Assembly (NCBI GenBank): GCA_038147495.1 | Contig: JAYQTT010000016.1 | Span: 186,001 to 250,000, forward strand | Reading direction: 5' to 3' | From: MED-G116 sp038147495 | GTDB taxonomy: Bacteria > Pseudomonadota > Alphaproteobacteria > Puniceispirillales > Puniceispirillaceae | Length of the DNA: 64,000 bases | Part shown: one piece after another, positions 63,006 through 64,000 of the stretch | How the letters are laid out: each line of letters starts with the position of its first letter | How positions within the stretch are numbered: the stretch's first letter is position 1 | Notes under the pieces: generated by a model | Seen by the model: the letters and a program-made list of their open reading frames with translations, nothing else | Database searches by the model: none | Told to the model about the DNA's origin: nothing | Program-made: the position numbers and the translations under genes

Positions 63006-63464
63006 TCAGCTGGGCTTTATGTGGATTACCACATCGACAGATTGAATATCATGTCCATGCGGGGCTTCCGGGATTTCAGCCAGAACCACCTGATTGGCCG
63101 GTATGTCAAAAAGCTGATCGGCATTGCCATCATAGAAATGATGATGATGCGCAACATTCGTATCAAAAAGGCTGTGTTCATTGTGAATGGTGACACGCCG
63201 CAGCAAACCCGCCTCGGTAAATTGATTGAGCGTGTTGTACACCGTGCCAACAGCGACCTGCAGTCCGCTGGACCTTATTTCAGCGGTCAGCCCTTCGGCA
63301 GACACATGGCGATGGCGCCCGTCAAGAAGAAGCGCGGCAATCGCGATGCGCTGGCGCGTTGGTCGCAAGCCCGCGTCACGAAGCCTCAGAGCAAGGCCGC
63401 CTTCGTCAATGTCTTTGGCGTTTTTCACAATTATGTCGTCCTGGCTCACAACCCGATGTTTCAT
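63006..63464 (-). CDS. irr: Fur-family iron/haem response regulator Irr
   Basis: A regulator of the Fur superfamily, most like Irr, which controls haem and iron genes in Alphaproteobacteria according to haem status. From the ATG at 63464 it has 152 residues; a longer start (63509) is possible because neither has a good ribosome site. The winged-helix part has LRPTRQRIAIAALLLDGRHR and VAVGTVYNTLNQFTEAGLLR. The Irr-type His-rich segment is FDTNVAHHHHFYDGN, followed by DIPANQVVLAEIPEAPHGHD. This His cluster binds haem or metal in Irr and distinguishes it from Fur and Zur. It is divergent from fabA and upstream of katG. Confidence 0.88.
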   Translation of the reverse strand: MKHRVVSQDDIIVKNAKDIDEGGLALRLRDAGLRPTRQRIAIAALLLDGRHRHVSAEGLTAEIRSSGLQVAVGTVYNTLNQFTEAGLLRRVTIHNEHSLFDTNVAHHHHFYDGNADQLFDIPANQVVLAEIPEAPHGHDIQSVDVVIHIKPS

Positions 63465-63579
63465 TGTCTTGCTGTGTTCAAAAATGCAGGGTGGGCACAT
63501 CATTGTCAATATTGGCTTGGCTTGGTCATGCTTTTCATGCTTTTTATAACGATGTGAATAGTGTTTGAAAAAGGGACGT

Positions 63580-64000
63580 ATGATGTCGCCAAAAGACCAA
63601 AATAGCTTTACCTATGATGAATTGATCAGCTGTGCCAAAGGCGAAATGTTCGGTCCCGGCAACCCGCAATTGCCAATGCCACCCATGCTGATGTGTGATC
63701 GCATCACCCGTATTGACTCGGATGGCGGCGAACATGGCAAAGGCCAGATCGATGCCGAGTTCGATATTCATCCCGATCTGTGGTTTTTCCCCTGTCATTT
63801 CGAGGGCGACCCGGTGATGCCGGGATGTCTTGGAATGGACGCCTTGTGGCAGCTTGTGGGATTTTTCCTCGGCTGGTCCGGCGGCGAGGGACGGGGACGT
63901 GCGCTGTCGGTTGGCGAGGTGAAATTCACCGGTCAGATCCTGCCAACAAACAAGCTTGTCAGCTTCCGGCTTGATATGAAGCGGGTGATCATGCGCCGAC
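63580..64000 (+). CDS. fabA: 3-hydroxydecanoyl-ACP dehydratase FabA (cut by window edge)
   Basis: Dehydratase/isomerase that introduces the cis double bond in anaerobic-type unsaturated fatty acid synthesis. The first 140 codons are present; the gene continues past the right edge. Two adjacent ATG codons follow AAGGG; the first (63580) is used. LMCDRITRIDSDGG, HPDLWFFPCHFEGDPVMPG and CLGMDALWQLVGFFLGW include the active-site His and Asp of FabA. GRALSVGEVKFTGQ follows. The divergent irr-fabA arrangement is common in Alphaproteobacteria; fabB would be expected beyond the window. Confidence 0.95.
   Translation, partial: MMSPKDQNSFTYDELISCAKGEMFGPGNPQLPMPPMLMCDRITRIDSDGGEHGKGQIDAEFDIHPDLWFFPCHFEGDPVMPGCLGMDALWQLVGFFLGWSGGEGRGRALSVGEVKFTGQILPTNKLVSFRLDMKRVIMRR

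Noticed and set aside
63527..63544. Tandem CATGCTTTT repeat between irr and fabA
   Set aside because: Only two 9-bp copies, no known regulator pattern; likely chance.
1..64000. Mobile elements, CRISPR arrays, prophage genes, tRNA or rRNA genes
   Set aside because: None recognised on either strand; repeats found are short and local.

Overview
The window looks like a piece of the main chromosome of a marine alphaproteobacterium, most likely of the SAR116 type (Puniceispirillum-like). This is inferred from gene content and order, not from a database search. Pointers are the mutM / ubiE-ubiB-coaBC-dut block beside rpsT-dnaA, a RegB/RegA redox pair, an Irr regulator divergent from fabA, a System I cytochrome c maturation operon, and many genes for small marine organosulfur, organophosphorus and methylated compounds. 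Base composition looks even and moderately GC-rich. I see no insertion sequence, prophage, integrase, CRISPR array, rRNA or tRNA.

Layout. 1-1750: the start of a Pho regulon operon (pstS, then pstC running off the left edge) behind a PhoB-type box. 1852-7000: a DmdA/GcvT-like demethylase with a beta-keto-acid cleavage enzyme, DinB polymerase IV, a PhyH dioxygenase and a TauE/SafE exporter. 7394-15077: a full Entner-Doudoroff set (zwf-pgl-edd-eda plus a Gfo/Idh oxidoreductase) facing a gap-glk pair. Together these carry glucose through 6-phosphogluconate and KDPG to pyruvate and glyceraldehyde 3-phosphate. 15353-16416: a two-subunit sulfopyruvate decarboxylase. 16436-22000: small membrane and periplasmic proteins, a LigJ-type 4-oxalomesaconate hydratase, a sulfatase / phosphonate monoester hydrolase and a frameshifted PhyH gene, with a divergent LacI-type regulator following at 22064-23098.

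23109-27315 (minus): ccmF-ccmG-ccmH/I. 27515-37147 (plus): a compact eight-gene unit consisting of an M20 deacylase, a complete dipeptide-type ABC importer with fused ATPases, an aldehyde dehydrogenase, an SDR dehydrogenase and a P1 aminopeptidase. It probably imports and degrades an amide-linked compound. 37161-43196: an Fe/2OG oxygenase, a PhnM-like amidohydrolase, GlcG/HbpS, a GNAT enzyme, an aldo-keto reductase, a lipoprotein and an EamA transporter.

43250-53488 (all minus): mutM, rpsT, dnaA-dnaN-recF-gyrB and regB-regA. Gene direction switches between mutM and ubiE. 53742-58845 (plus): ubiE-ubiB-coaBC-dut-moeB, in which CoaBC carries an unusual N-terminal helix-turn-helix-like extension. 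58842-64000: a D-2-hydroxyacid dehydrogenase, an SH3-domain secreted protein, katG with an Irr-type operator, irr, and the start of fabA.

Most promising for a closer look: the HTH-CoaBC fusion, the irr/katG pair with an ICE-like palindrome, the demethylase + BKACE pair, the deacylase/importer/dehydrogenase operon, the PhnM-like/oxygenase pair, and the single-base frameshift in the PhyH gene.
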